From: Orthonyx spaldingii | Taxonomy: Eukaryota; Chordata; Aves; Passeriformes; Orthonychidae | Assembly (NCBI GenBank): GCA_013397795.1 | Contig: VZTJ01000251.1 | Coordinates: 1-64,000 of the forward strand | Length of the DNA stretch: 64,000 nucleotides | Direction of reading: 5' to 3' | Notes under the pieces: model-generated | Databases searched by the model: none | The model's input: the letters and a program-made list of their open reading frames with translations, nothing else | What the model was told of the DNA's origin: nothing | Position numbers and translations under genes: made by a program | Shown: one piece after another, positions 37,001 through 50,695 of the stretch | Numbering within the stretch: the first letter of the stretch is position 1 | How the letters are laid out: every line of letters starts with the position of its first letter

Positions 37001-40000
37001 CTGGGCAATGGAGATGTGCTTGGAAAGGTGGTGCCGTTTCTCTACCTAGAGGGTTTCCTGGCTCCACAGGATAACATTCTGAGCCCAAGTCTGACCACAG
37101 GGCTGAGCCTGCTCTGAGCAGGAATAGGAATGGAGATTCTCTGAGGTCCTTACCAGCACAAAGTGTCCTGTGGTGCTATGGTCTGGTGGGCAGGCTGCAG
37201 CCATTGTTCCTTAGGCCAGAGAAAACTGAGGTGGGCAGTGACCTCTGGAGGGTGAGGGTCCAACCCCCTATTTGGACCAGGCCAGCTGCTGTCAACATTG
37301 CTCATAGAATTGTACACTGTTCTGACCAGTACTTCATTGCAAAAGCTCTAAGGTGGCCCTGGAGTTCACCAGTGAAGCTGGGGGTATGCTAGTACCTGAA
37401 TCCCAAAAAGAAAAGTATAGGTGTCAGGAATACTTTATCTATAGGGTCTAGTGCACATGTTAAAATGAACAGCAACGTGTCCTCTAATTGAAAGATGGGG
37501 GCTAGTCAGGATATTTTTTGTAGAAACATCTCTCTATGGCAAGGAAACAAAGACTTAATATAGAGAAATGTACACATATAAGCAAGGGTAAGTAAAATCA
37601 ATTAAGATATTTTTGGCTGAATTTCAAAGTAAGAGTGTGATTCTCAAAGGCAAACATCTGACGCTTCATCCCTAATTTGTTTCTAACAAAAAGCCAAAAT
37701 GTTTGAAAATGTACAACAGCCAAAAGCTAATGGAAGAAACTTTGAATTTAATGCCAGTTTCTCTTTCATTTATGAAATGGTCTCATTATAGTACAAGAGA
37801 GTGTCTTTTCCAGCTTCAATTAAATATGACTAATAGCCAGACTTTTTGTTTTCCGTAGAAGCAAGAATGTAAGAAATTAGAGGTCAGGGAATACTGAAAT
37901 TTAGTACTGCAGCCTATACATAGAGTAATTCAATATTTTTTGCCAATGTTTAGTAGTGTAGCTGACTGATGAAACTGCAGTTTTGGCCTTCAGCATTCAT
38001 CCATAGAAATGCAAAGCAGTTTGTTCTTGCTGAGATTTCTGTCTCTCTTAGGTTGCCTCTTCATTGGAGATTAATCCTGCATCACTTCATCGTAGTCTCT
38101 GCCCTGCCTCTGTACAGCAGTATTTGAAAATAGTTTCTGATAACAGAATCTGGAGGAAGGGCCTTCTGGCACTTGGGGCTTTTTTAGTAGCCAAAGGCCA
38201 CTCCACAGACAAAACACAGCACAAGAGACCTGGACAATAAGAAATGACTAATTAACTTCATATCAGTTTTTGGCAGAGAACTGACTGCTGGCAGGCTTAA
38301 AAATATTTTGGGTTCAGTCTGCTTTTAGCATCATAACTGCCAAAGTCTGGTCCTTTCCCTTCAGGTTGGAGACTTGAGAGGCAGTTGATGCAAACATGAT
38401 TAACGTTTTTGAATAATGATCATGCTAGAAGGGAATGTGTAGGACAGCAAAGTCCTCAGTGATCTAGACAATCAGATATACCAGCTCGTAATTAAATAAC
38501 AATGCAGGATATTAGGCTTGACTGTGACACTGTTAATTATAGGTTTGAAGTCCAGTGAAAGATATAAGTACACAGTTGCTGTCAAATTACATTTTTGTTA
38601 GTGTGGAGGTGCAAAGTGATTTCCTCCCACACGAAATCTAATGGGCACCGTCCAAATGACAGGTTGTCCAAGGAGGGTCCCTTTGGCATCCCAGTGGGCT
38701 GGAGCATGCAGGTCAGCATCACTGCTATCTGCAGACATTCGTGCTGCTGTTGCTAGGGGATTCACCTTCCTTTTATCTCTATCTGACTTCATACCTTACT
38801 CCTCATTTTTTCTTATATTAAGTCAATGTTTTTGCCATCATTGCATATTACTCCACCAAGCTCCTCTCAGCATCCCACACCTTTTCTTTTTGCCGCTGAT
38901 CCTAGTTTTGCTTCATCCACATGCAAATGTGGTATTTTTGATACTGTCACTTAGGCAACATTGGGCATACGTGGTCTGTCACAGGTCTCCCGTAGGACCT
39001 TGGCTGCTGTGGGGTCACATGTCTCACAGGACCTTTGGTATGCCAAAGCCAAGACAGTGGTGAGCTCCAGAATGTGCAGGAAGCTGAGCTTTCAGTGCCA
39101 GCACCTCCAGGATGGGGAAACATAGTCACTAACAAGGTTCCTTATAGGGCTAAAGGAATATGAGTTAGTGGCACAGTACTTCACCAAACAAGGTTTTGGT
39201 TACGGTTCAGGGGTTTGCATGATGCCAGCATGCCTTGATTGCAGTGCTCTCATGGATGTTTGACTTCCTGTGACTCCATCAAATAAAGGTACTCTTTGAT
39301 GTCAGTTAATAGTTGTCATGGTAGCTGTACAAATTGTGAATTGTACTTTAGACCCTTTCACCTTGTTTCAAGTTCTCCACAAAACACCAGCTATATTTCT
39401 GAACATTTTTTAGGATAGTTGCAGCATGACTGAGCATCAGGCTGAACTGTATTTACAGCTGTCTGTATTTCAGGCAAGGTTTTCACATAGATATAAACCA
39501 TATACAAATAAAGTGTAAACTGTGAAGATGGGACAAAAATAACACAAAGCATTCCAGCCACCTTTCTGATAATGCATTTAAGAAAAAAAAAATAACATTA
39601 AAAAATATTCTTAGCTAATAGACTCCATTAACTTTCAGCATGTCTCTTTTCAAACTAATCACTGAATTTTCGTTCACATCTTTGCATATATCAATAGATT
39701 TCTTTGTCTATTTATGAGCAAACCTACCACTCTGTCACGTGTGAAAATAAATGTCTGTATGTTTGACTGTTCTCATGGATGTGGTGACAATGTGATGTCT
39801 TTAATTAGTTCCACAGAAGCGTCAGCTTGTAAATGTGCTTATTACCAAAAAGAGGTAGTCAAATCTATGGCATCACACATTAGTGTCAGAGTATATATAT
39901 TTTTTTAATTATGGGGTTTTCTTAGTGGAGAGAGTGTATACATAAATTATACAGTGTTTGAGTGGAGAGTTATGTTGGTGAAGGTTGCTTTTAATGTTCC

Positions 40001-43000
40001 AGGGTTTTTTAATGTGGCCTTTTTGTGGCTTTGTCTGCTCATAGTTTTATGTGGGACTGCAAATTCACAAACTGAACACCAAACTGTCCCTTGGTTTTGT
40101 TAATTTCTGATGCTTAGTAATGTCACATACTACAAAAACAATTCACTGGGATAAATGCTAAAATGTATGTGTTTTGGATCAAGCATCGCCCTTCAATAAA
40201 AGCTAATGTTTGGAAACTGCGGCAATTTTGAAGTGGAATTTGGACAGCTAAGAGCTACCAGAGCAGTGATGAAGCCACAGTCTGCAATCACAGAGAAACC
40301 TGAGAGGAACAGTTTTGAAACAGTGTTTCCGCCCCATTTCTGAAAGCTGTGCTTCCCCTCTGTGCGAGGAGGCGGGGCAGGTGCTCCCGGTGATCTCAGC
40401 TGTTCGCAGAGCTTCCCATGCCTGCTCTGATTTTTAGATACTATGAAAGACTATGAAATGAGCTTAAAAAAATAAGGAAAAAAATGCTGAAGTGTGGTAG
40501 AGAGGAAGAGAGTTAAGCTATTTTGGAGGAGACTGAAGAGAGAATCCATGAGACAAGAGTTAGGTACTTTAAGTCCCAGACGCAATGTGGCTTACCCAAG
40601 GAAGAGGAGCAGGACAGGAACTCTGGTTACCTCCCACCAGTCCCTGTTATTCGAATTCTGCATTTTGCCTTCACAGCTCAGTGAGGGAAAGAGAGGCTTT
40701 TACTATAAAGGGAGAAATCTCACCATGGGTTTAAAACAGTTTAAATGGGAAAGAATTGGGAAATTTTCACTTGAGGCCATTTATCTGAACTCCAAAGAGC
40801 CTGAGTGTGCAGACTGAAAACATTTTTACTTTTAAACCCAAACAGGGCTACTGCTTTCCTTCAAAACAAGCCAGTGTTATTCTGCTGTGCAATGAAAGAT
40901 CAATTCTCTGAGTTGTGAAAAGAAGGCTTTTAGATAACTTGGGTAACAGAGGTCACAAAGCCATCCTCTGCCCTGCTCAGTGCACAGAGACCTCCTGTCT
41001 ATCTGCAGGCAGCTGCTCGAAACAGCTTTGCTGCAGTCGGTGGAGCCTGTGACTGAACCAATCAAGGAGCAGCCAGTGGGATTTCAAATGCTCTCTGTTT
41101 GCAAAGAATTCACAGAATATTTTGAGGAAGAAGCTGAGAAGCACAGCCCAATGACACAACAAAAACAAACTGCATGCTTATGACTGTGCTGAAAGGGAAG
41201 CATTTACTCCAGTGCAAACAAAGGATTTGGGTGGAAGGAGGAGGACTTGGAGTGGTAGGCTCTGGGGAAATTCTTCCCAAATGGGGTGACCATCCATGGA
41301 GGTCAGGGAAACTGAGTCAAGCCTTCTTGAAAGGAAGGAAAGGGTAACAAAAGGATGCTGGAAAGAGCAGAGCAGCAACAGTCCATCAGTGGTGTGCCAG
41401 GGAGCCCAGTGGTCAAGGAGTGCAAAGGGAGACTGTCAAAGCTGCGTGTGACAACCACAGCACTGAGATGAAAGCCAGCATAAGAACTCGGGGGACACAG
41501 CCTCAGAGTGTGTGTGGTTACTCGAATGCATGCCTTTTGTTTTGCTACATCATGTTAGCACTTAGTGAAATACTGTGGGAGTGGTTTCATAGAGCAAAAT
41601 AATTGGTGCTGAGGACCTGAGGTCCATGTGCGTGTTTCAGCAGCATGGTGCTTCAGATAGGCTTTAGTTCTATCCCATACCCTGACTCTTCACTGGCTGA
41701 GTACCTCTTCCCATTCGGTTTAATGGGATGCAATCCATTTTATGCAGACCATTAGGTGAGACAGAACACAGAGAGGAAAGATGATGGTCAGGTGAGTGAT
41801 TTTAGGAGAGCATTCCTGGTGTGAACTGAAACACTACTACAGATGTACTCTCTGACCAAGTCGCTGATCACATATAATGGGAGGAGGGTGTAAATGAAAC
41901 TAGAGGGAAGAAGGATAACAGAAAGGAGAAAATGTGAAAAGAAAAAGAGGGAAATGAAAGGATTAATTATCCAGAAAGTTCCGAAAGAAGAGGAAGAAAG
42001 GACTGCCTTATCTTTATCTTTAAAGGTAACGTGGCATGGGGCAGAAATTAATCTGCTTCAAGATCAGTGTCTCAGTTAGAAAAATGGTCTGTTTTTATCA
42101 CAAATACATTTGAATGTTCAACACTGAAAATAAATCTGAATGGTGGAGACCAAAGAGATATTAGAGGGACCATATTTATATGCTTTTATTTTTTTTATCA
42201 CATCTGGTCTGGATTACTGCACTTTTCTTTTTTGTTGTAGAAGACTGTTGAAATGCATTTATCTAATTCCTTCCTCCTTTTTCCTCCCTTTCAACTAATC
42301 ACTAAATGTAGGCAACATTTTTATTTTTAGCAGAAAATTCAAGCAGCATGAGTTAGAAAAAGCAAGCAGGAACATGCCTCAGCAAATATTTCAGTACATG
42401 CTTTATTATAAGATGAATTTTTAAAGCTATTATAATACATTGAAATGCTTGTGAAGACATGTGACCTGTTCAGAGGGAGTTGAAGTGGACTGAAATACAT
42501 CTAGTGATACCAACCATGGAATGAGGTTGTGGAAAAACTTAGGATGTTTTAAGTTTTTCACCTTTTGCTTGAAAGAGTATACAGAAAAAAAATTATTACT
42601 ATGTTCATTGTCATAGGTTCCCATGTTTCCAGTGTAGTCCAATATAATTCCCTTCTATTTTTTACAAGGTTTCTCTCCCAGGGCTTTTTTTATTGCAGCA
42701 TCTCCAATTATCAGGAGTTTGGCTTCTCATTAAAAAACTCCTACAGTACAGAGAAGCAAGGCATTTTGGAGCCATCTCACACTTGCTTGTGGGCAGAAAT
42801 TGTGGAATGCTGACTATTCTGCATGTCAGATCTTGCCAACGGCTGGAGAAAAATAAAGGCATTATTTAAAACAGCATTGTTACTTTTTCCAACAAAAGCA
42901 AGACTTATCTAGTTCTTACAGTGTTTGAGACTGTATTAAGCAATGCAGATTTTGCTGACTTAGGACAGGCTTCAGAACCAGGATATTTTTAGTATTTCAT

Positions 43001-46000
43001 GCTTGAAATTTGCTTGGCTCTGGGCAGGGGGAGGCTATAGGTGAGGGGAAAAAAGAAAAGAGAGAACAAGACCTATATGTTTTCCTGATTTTTGAGGCAG
43101 GAAAGAGCTAAATGCCATCTACCACAAGCTGGAAGGAGCTTGTATAACCACAAATTGCTTATATTGTGGCAGCATCTCAGAGTTTCAGCTTGGTCTGCTG
43201 AACATGCCTGGAAAAAACAGCTCCAGTGATTGTACAGTCATCTGGATAGTGTGAGATTTAGACAGCTTTTTTATGCTCTGGTTCTTAGCTTTACTTCTCT
43301 TGTTAAGAGAGTGCTCTGATGGGTACAAATGACTCTACAGATAGGCAGCTGCAGAGATAAAAGGTGATGAAGGTTATACCTCATTAATCAGTGCTAAGTG
43401 ATTGTGGTGAGCAACTTGAAGCCAGCTAAAAATGGTCCAGAAAAGGAATTACTCAAGTCTGCTAGGTTTTTGTACTGGTTTGCTTTATTAAGCAATTTAT
43501 CTGAAGGAGACACTATATTTGCTGTTAAATTTTTTGGGACTGTATGATAACAGTTCTGAGTTAAATGGTGGCAGAAAAAATTCATGAAAGTAGAAAATTG
43601 TACTTAACAAAACAGCTAGGTTTTGTCCCAAGCAGAGACATGTCCCAAAGTGAATTTTTACCAAGTTACAGCTTGTCAGTAAGAAAGCTAGGCTTTGCTC
43701 TATAATGTATGTCTGCAGTATCTCACAGCCTTCGTGACGCATTCATGATCAGCTTCTGACAGAATTGCTGATTTGGATGCTCTAAACCAGCAATGAACCA
43801 CAGTGGTGTTTCCATAATGCTGACTTTCACTCAGCTGGGGAAGGCAAAAAACTCCAGCCCCCAGCCCAAGTCTTCCCCTGTTCTTCTCTCTTGAGTTTAG
43901 TCTCTCTGTTCAGCACAGAGCCTTCCTTGCTAGCTGTGTAGCAAAATTGCTCAGTCAGTCACTCTTGAATCTTCCTGATGGGAGGTGACAAGTATATTTC
44001 TGATGGCAAGCTTCTCTGCTCCCTTTTCTGGACATAATGGTTTTCAGGAGGAAAGGAGGAGGAAATGAAAGCAGAAAGTAAAGGAGAAAGTAAGGAAGGT
44101 TTTTACTAATTCCCGTCCTGGAAATCTGCCATAGGACTAGTTTTCAATAAGGTACTTAGAAAGAATGAGATGAGAACTGTAAATCATTTGTAACAGTTTT
44201 TGTAAAAAAACTACAAGCAAAAAAAAAAAAAAAATCATGAGAGACAAATTAAAAAAAGCCCCAAAGAATAACCCAAATGAAGCAGATCTTTTTTTGAGTG
44301 ATTCAGTTGCATAAATACTGGCTTATTTGATATTATTGTGTTTGCCCTTCATTGTCTATGCAGTAAGTGCTGAAATGTGAAAGTTGTAATGGCATTAACT
44401 TCTCATAGGCTTTTTACTGTTTCGTTTCAAAGTTTGTGAGAACATTTTTTACATACTTTGTTATTTATTATATACAAAGTGTGTTACATCCCATATAAAT
44501 GGCAGTCTCACTTGCCAAGAGACAAACTGACAAACTAAAATTTCTCTCTTCTTTAATCTCAGGCGTTCTGAATACTTGCATGTTTTTGCATGCAGTTTAT
44601 CGTACCCTTGGACCCCATTCAGAAACAATGATCGCAGAACTAGTTGGAGTGGTGCAGTCCTGATGGAATAATTTCCCACTTCAAGTAATTCATGAAAGTT
44701 ATTTAGCGACTATAAAATCAGAAACACCCCAGAATTACATATACCTGGGAAAATATACAAGGAAAAATTTCTCTCTGATGTAATTCAAGAGTAATTCCAA
44801 TATTTTCAGACAAGGATTCAGCTCTTCCTTTGGTTTCTCATTCCTTGTATGAGTTGGAGATGGGATTTTATGGTCTTGATCCTGGTTTGTGAATGGACAT
44901 CACTTTCAGGGTAGTTCAAGTATCTCTTCTGTCTCTTTACTTTGGAGATACCTGTAAAGAATGTTTTGTCATGAGCTAGCCTGTTACAAGACCTTCACTG
45001 ACAATGAAGACCTTGCTGAATGCATGGTTTGATTGGATTAAAAGGACACATCTCTTTGAATGTATAGGCTCAGGGGACCATGCCTAAACCTGAAAATTAT
45101 GATGGAACTTGGAAACCAAAACCAGTGGTCCCATACTGGAATCTAAAACTATGAGATTGTAATCCATTATAACAGGAACAGAAACATCTTACATCAGTTT
45201 AGTAAAAACCCAATATAAGCGTGTGTGATTAAAAATGCCTAGGGAATTTAAACACAAGGACACTTTAGGGCTGACACCAATGTTTTTTCTTTTCAGTTTC
45301 CAATATTTTTTTCTGAAGTCTGACTCAGAGACCACTGAGAGCTTCCAGTGCCAGAAGGAACTGTCTTTTTGTGTCATCTACCTATGGATAGAAGGAATTA
45401 AAGCATTATTGCAATTTCTATCTTACTGTATACGTATTGCACTATCCGCAAGGACAAAATAGTGTGGACGGAGATTTCTCAGGTGCAGTACAAAAAGGCA
45501 CTGGAAACTGAAATTTGAGTTTTATCCTTCACTTTCCTTTTATGTTCAGTGTGATTTGAAGTCCATCCCATTAGACTATTGTAAAAGGTTTTTCATCCAT
45601 CTGGATATCAAACAGTGACTCGTTTATGTAGTCTGGGAATGCATTTACATAAATATTCATAACATAGTCACCCTGAAAACAAATGAAAGTGTCTGGACAT
45701 GGCTTCATGCTCAGGCTGTAGAATCCCAGTGGAGTTACACCAAGAAGTTTTCTGCATATAGGCAGGACCCACTTAGACACATTTCATTTCATTTATTTGA
45801 ACCTTCTGCTTTTCACTAGAGAATTGTGTTTCATAGGCAAATTGTACCACTGCAGATAATCCACAGGGGTGTTTAGACTAGTTCTGTGGTTTGAAATATA
45901 TTCCCCACTCCCCTCCATTAGTCTTTTTGACCAGCTGTAATGTGCAGTTTTATCTTGTGATGAATTAGTTCACATTTCCACAGCTCAGGGAGGTGATGAA

Positions 46001-46030
46001 ATGTGCTGCTACCTGCTCTTTAATGAGTAA
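37001..46030. other. Intergenic DNA, no gene recognised
   Basis: About 9 kb with short chance frames. A 140-codon frame at 38641-39063 and a 107-codon frame at 40494-40817 lack family features. Purine-rich patches occur near 41880-42000 and 44040-44100, and an A15 run near 44220. Nothing else is supportable. Confidence 0.5.
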
Positions 46031-46037
46031 GGACATA

Positions 46038-46153
46038 ATATTTTACCAGTGGTCAAGAAATTGAGGCTCTATTGAGGGTCAATTTTATAATCACATATAA
46101 AAATTGAGGCTCTGATTTTATAGTCACATATTTTACCAGTGGTCAAGAAATTG
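46038..46153. repeat. Local tandem duplication, period about 90 bp
   Basis: A 26-bp identical stretch containing TTTTACCAGTGGTCAAGAAA starts at 46038 and again at 46128. Between them, the phrases TTTTATAATCACATA / TTTTATAGTCACATA and AATTGAGGCTCT are also repeated. This points to two nested duplications that are recent enough to be nearly unmutated. Confidence 0.85.
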
Positions 46154-46159
46154 GGACTC

Positions 46160-49100
46160 TTGCTAAAGCTGGCATATTAATTTAAAAAAGTAAGTCATGC
46201 TTTAAGATGAGATTTTAGACTGTGAATCTGCCTCTGTTATCAAGTAAGTCTTTAGTGTTGTTTGAAGGAGTCATCTTGAGAAATGTTAGCCTTCTGTCTT
46301 AACTGTGTTTTGAAGTTGTATTTACCTGAATCCTTTAGTTTATGAAGAATATCTTGTATACTTTTACAGGCAGTACTAGGCCTTTGCCTTTCCTTCAATT
46401 GCTGTGGTTGGAATAACATTGCAAAATCTGTAGGACCGAGGTGATATTGCTTTAAGTGAATGAAGAATTATTGTGTTCATCTGGATGTTCCTATAAATCC
46501 ACTTAGTGAAACAGAGTGCAGAGAAAAAAAATTGCTCTGCCCTGGTAGACAGTTCACATAAGGTTAGTCAACACTTCCCTGCTGAAAACTGAAGTGCACT
46601 GAGGCTGCAGCCTCCAGGGTCAAAGAAAGAACCAGGTGGCAGGTGAAGAAAGAACTTTAGCATTTTCTTCTCCCATTGCAGTATGTAGGAGTCTGAGTCC
46701 TTCTTGGGGACATCAGCCCACTCGTCTCTGTGGGCTGTTCAAGCAAGTGCATTTCTTTCACTGAATCAATACTTTGTCCATGCTTCAGCCTGTAACACAA
46801 CCTTCCTTGTATGGAAGACAGTAGGGTTATCTTTAGATAACAGAGTTGTTTGGGTTTTTTTTAAGACAAACACATGATATTGTGCTCCATGGTCTGTCTT
46901 GTCATAATATTCTGAATCCAAATTTAATTTAGCATTCTGGATTTGTGGAGTCTTCAAAGAATAACTTCTGAGAGTATATTTTATTTAGGTATGTTTTACA
47001 AGATGTAAACACCTTTCCAAGGTGCCTTTCCAAGGATTGTATAGTCTTCCTAATTAATAATAATGTTCAAAATTACAGAATTTTATCATCTATATATTCT
47101 TCCAGCTGATGTTATTGCACCAGGCTCCTAAACTAATTATATGCTGCAAAAAGCTTCTGTAAGCCTTCCCTCTCCCAGTTGTCAGACTGGAAAATAGGCT
47201 TTAATAAGACACGTGGGAGTTCAATCTGGGAATGAACAGACCTGAATATTCAAGTGCTCTTGCCATCCACTTGTCTTCTATATCAAGGTTTCTCAATGTT
47301 GAGTGCCTCTTCTGGTGATAAAATAACCAGATCCAAAACAATTAGGGACTTGAAAGCTTTGAAATTTCCTTGGGGACTTCCAGGCAGCCAGTGCAGCTGT
47401 CTGACCAGCAGTGTAATGCTCTCCTGTCACAAAGTCCCACTTAAGTGAGCTACCAGGTTCCAAATTAGTTTTGGTGTCCAAATGGTGTCACAGCAGGAGA
47501 GATTAAAGCTAGATAGGGAATAGGCCAGCCAGAATCTGAAACAACATTAATTCACAGCTTCTCCAGTTGAAGGTACCTCTTTCTGAAAAGTGTTAAAATG
47601 CTATATCAACACTCATCAGGTAAGGTTAAGTGCTAAGCAAAAATATTTATCATTGTGGGGAGGGGTATGTTTTAAAGTGTGTGTTCATATCAAAACTGTT
47701 CTGATGTGTCATGCAAGAGACACCATGAACTTTTCTGTACCCCCTATATGTTGTCAAGCATTTAGTAACAAAACATGGCAAACATTGGTTCTGGTGGATC
47801 TCCCTTCAAAATGTGGTTGAAATATTTAAAGAGCAGTGAAATTCTGCACTATTTTTATATTTTTCTTCCTTTCCTACGTTATTTGCCCCATAATGGCAGG
47901 CCAAGAAAATATAACATGGACTGAATGGATTTTTCATGAAAAATAGTTCAGAGTGTGTTCAAAAAGGGATATGGCTTCTCTGATAAATATTGGGATCACT
48001 GGGAACTGGAGCAAAGAGGGCAGTTTGCAGGACTCTGCGTGTGATCCTTTCATGATCTGCTGTAAGCACTGATGGAGGAGGGATCCTGGTAGCTTGAAGC
48101 AGGAGCTGGGAAGTTCCATTGGGAGTTTCTAAGAGTGTAAGGAAAATAGATCAGGAGAAAACTTGTAGACCAATCTAGTAGTAGCCCTGCTTAGCAACAT
48201 ATTTTAAGTAGCTCTTGTACACCAGGAAGGGGCCAGGCTAGATTCTGAGTGATACTCCTCTTGCCTCTCCATAGCATTGTAGCTAAAGCTTTCTTTCACC
48301 TCTGTGTGTCCTATGTCAAACAGAACGTTTCTTTTATTCATTTCCTACTGTAGCAAATGCTGGTGAGTAGGCTGGGCCTAGGTGACAATACAAGCTTGGT
48401 TGATATTTGATGAACCCTGGAGATCTCTTTGCTTCTCTCCTGAAGAGGTCATTGTGCATTGGTGTCCTCTTGCAAAACACTGGCAGCAAGAGCTGAAGGA
48501 GGTGGTTGCATTGTGCAACATTAGTTCAGCTGATGTCCTCAGGCTAACAAAGCATCCAGGCTGTCCTGTCTGGTGCTCTAAAGGTTATAATGATTTCCAT
48601 CTGCTGGAGAAATATCCTTCAACTACACGGAATCATTGGGGAAAGGTGGTTTTGGCTGTGCCTTTTCTGTAATGTGCCTTGAGTGGCTGAAAACAAAATC
48701 CTTCTTCAAACAGCTCTTAGTGGAGCCAGAAACTGAACCAGTGTATGCTTTGTGGACCTGACAGAGTCCATGTTACATTAATGCTATAGCAATCCCAGGA
48801 GGAGATAAAATTCTGGCATTAGTTCCAGAAAAACATGCTTTCTGCTGTTGATATGAAAGAGGAAGCAAAGATTAAAAAAAAAAAAACACTCCAAAGAAAC
48901 CCCCACAAAACCAAACCAAACAAACAAACCCCCAAAGACTATAAGGAGGGGACTTACATTTTGTCAAAATACTGTAAGATTATAGCACTTTCTGATCCAC
49001 ACATTTTTGGAAAAAAAAGTCCTAAAGAGATGTTGTCAGTATAAAAGCATATGTAAGTTCAGAGAGTATCTTGAATATAACCATTGTTCTGAGAGAAACC

Positions 49101-50430
49101 TTGAGTAGTGTTTGAGTCAGAGGAAACAGTGATTGAATTTTGCTGTTTACTTTTTGCAGGTAGGAATGACAAACAGTGCTCTAATCTCAGAGGGACAAAG
49201 GGCACTGAGTTCCACCCTTGGTCACCTTCATATAAAACATATAATCTTTTCATTCTAGAAGCATAGGGTCTCCCTAGTTCATGCTGCTAAAGTTGGGTAA
49301 AACTTGTTTCCATGTACTTCAGGATAAAATCTGGAGGGTGATACTTATTGCCAGCAGACAGGTTACATTTTACTTTGGAGAGTTCTAGGAAAGTTATCTT
49401 AATGCAAAAGCAAGGCTACGAATTTAGGCACATGATGCCTTTTCCCTCTAGGTACTCCTAGGTGTTTTCTCCTTAATTTTAGCATCACTCATACTGCATG
49501 GCAGACTTCAAAGAGATTTCATTACTGTAGAAATACACAAGTCTCTGCATCTCTCCTTCAGTTTTCAGCCACAGAAAACCGTGAGAATATCCCACAGATG
49601 AGCAGAAACAGGCAGGTAGCAATGTAAACAAGATGAGTCATGTTGGTCTTTTGACCTCAGCAGGGTTTCTGTGTCACTCATTAAAACACTAGTGAGTTTA
49701 GCCTGCTAGCATTCACCTGCTTTTCCAAAAAACCCCAATTCCTTCCATGAAACACTGCCATGGGTCTTGAGCAGTACCTGCCTCCTACCACCCAACCCAC
49801 AGGTTGGTGCCAGTGTCAGACCTCAGATAAATGCTTTTTCTTCTCTCCTCACCAAATTTTCAGCCCATAAATCGTTCTCACGGCAGTTGTAACAGAGCTG
49901 GAATAAAGACAGACAACCAATGGCACACGTGCAGCAAAACATTAGGCCTCTGGCACCATGACGAGACCACCAAATGTTCTTGCTGATGCCATTCAGTTAC
50001 TGGAAATGAATTTTTCTATGGGCAACTAGAATTATCAGGACAATCAGAAGAGGAAATAGCTGTCTTTCTGAATCACTGAACCAAAAAATGGGCTTTTGAC
50101 AGGATCATCATAACCTCTGGCCAACATCAACAAAAAAAGGATTCCAAACCTAATAAAGCTGTTGTGGGGCTATCCAGTGGCTTTATTCAGAATTCTTGTA
50201 CCTTCCCTAATCATGACCTGCCTCTTGACAGCTCTGGGAAGGAGGAATTCTGGATGCAAGGAGGAGACATTATACAGGAGCTGTTTGTGGATGTTCCATA
50301 AGTCACCTGAAAAAATGACAAAACCACTCTTAGAGTGCTTTTTATAACATGATATTCACCACTGTTTCTTCCCATCATACTGTGTACACTGAAACATCTC
50401 CAAATTGCAGAAAAAAGGAAGTAATCTTTA
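46160..50430. other. Intergenic DNA, no gene recognised
   Basis: AT-rich sequence with short frames only. It includes an A/C-rich stretch at 48873-48936 and a small CCTTTCCAAGG duplication near 47016-47040. No exon or RNA gene is visible. Confidence 0.5.
48873..48936. repeat. A/C-rich low-complexity tract
   Basis: A run of As followed by AAC/AAAC/AACCCCC-type units. Similar tracts occur at 50436 and 57601, all with A-runs first and C-runs interspersed. Confidence 0.7.
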
Positions 50431-50435
50431 ATTGC

Positions 50436-50518
50436 AAAAAAAACCCCAAACCCCCCAAGAAAACCCCAAGCCCCCAAACAAACAAAACCAGACACACACA
50501 AACACCCCCAAAAACCAA
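50436..50518. repeat. A/C-rich low-complexity tract
   Basis: Units such as AAACCCC, AACCCCCC and ACACACAAAC. It directly precedes the GA-rich purine tract, making a continuous low-complexity block of about 230 bp. Confidence 0.75.
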
Positions 50519-50662
50519 AAGGAAGGGAAGGGAGAGAGAGAGAGAAAGAGAGGGAGAGAGAAAGAGAGAGAAAAAAAGAGAAAGAGAGCAAGAAAGAGGG
50601 TGGGAAAGAAAGTGGGAGGGAAGGAAGGGAGGGTAGGAGGGTAGGGAGGGAGGGAGGGAGGA
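50519..50662. repeat. Polypurine GA/GGGA tract
   Basis: About 140 bp almost entirely A and G on the + strand: GAGAGA and GAAAGAGAG units, then GGAAGGGAGGG and (GGGA)n. Such purine-pyrimidine tracts can form triplex H-DNA, and the final GGGAGGGAGGGAGGG could form a G-quadruplex. The open frames across it are compositional. Confidence 0.9.
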
Positions 50663-50665
50663 AAA

Positions 50666-50695
50666 CTTCCCTACCACATGTTTGTGGTAGGGAAG
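50666..50695. repeat. Perfect 13-bp inverted repeat (hairpin)
   Basis: CTTCCCTACCACA and its exact reverse complement TGTGGTAGGGAAG are separated by only four bases (TGTT). The hairpin sits immediately after the GGGA array and its right arm resembles array units. Confidence 0.9.
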
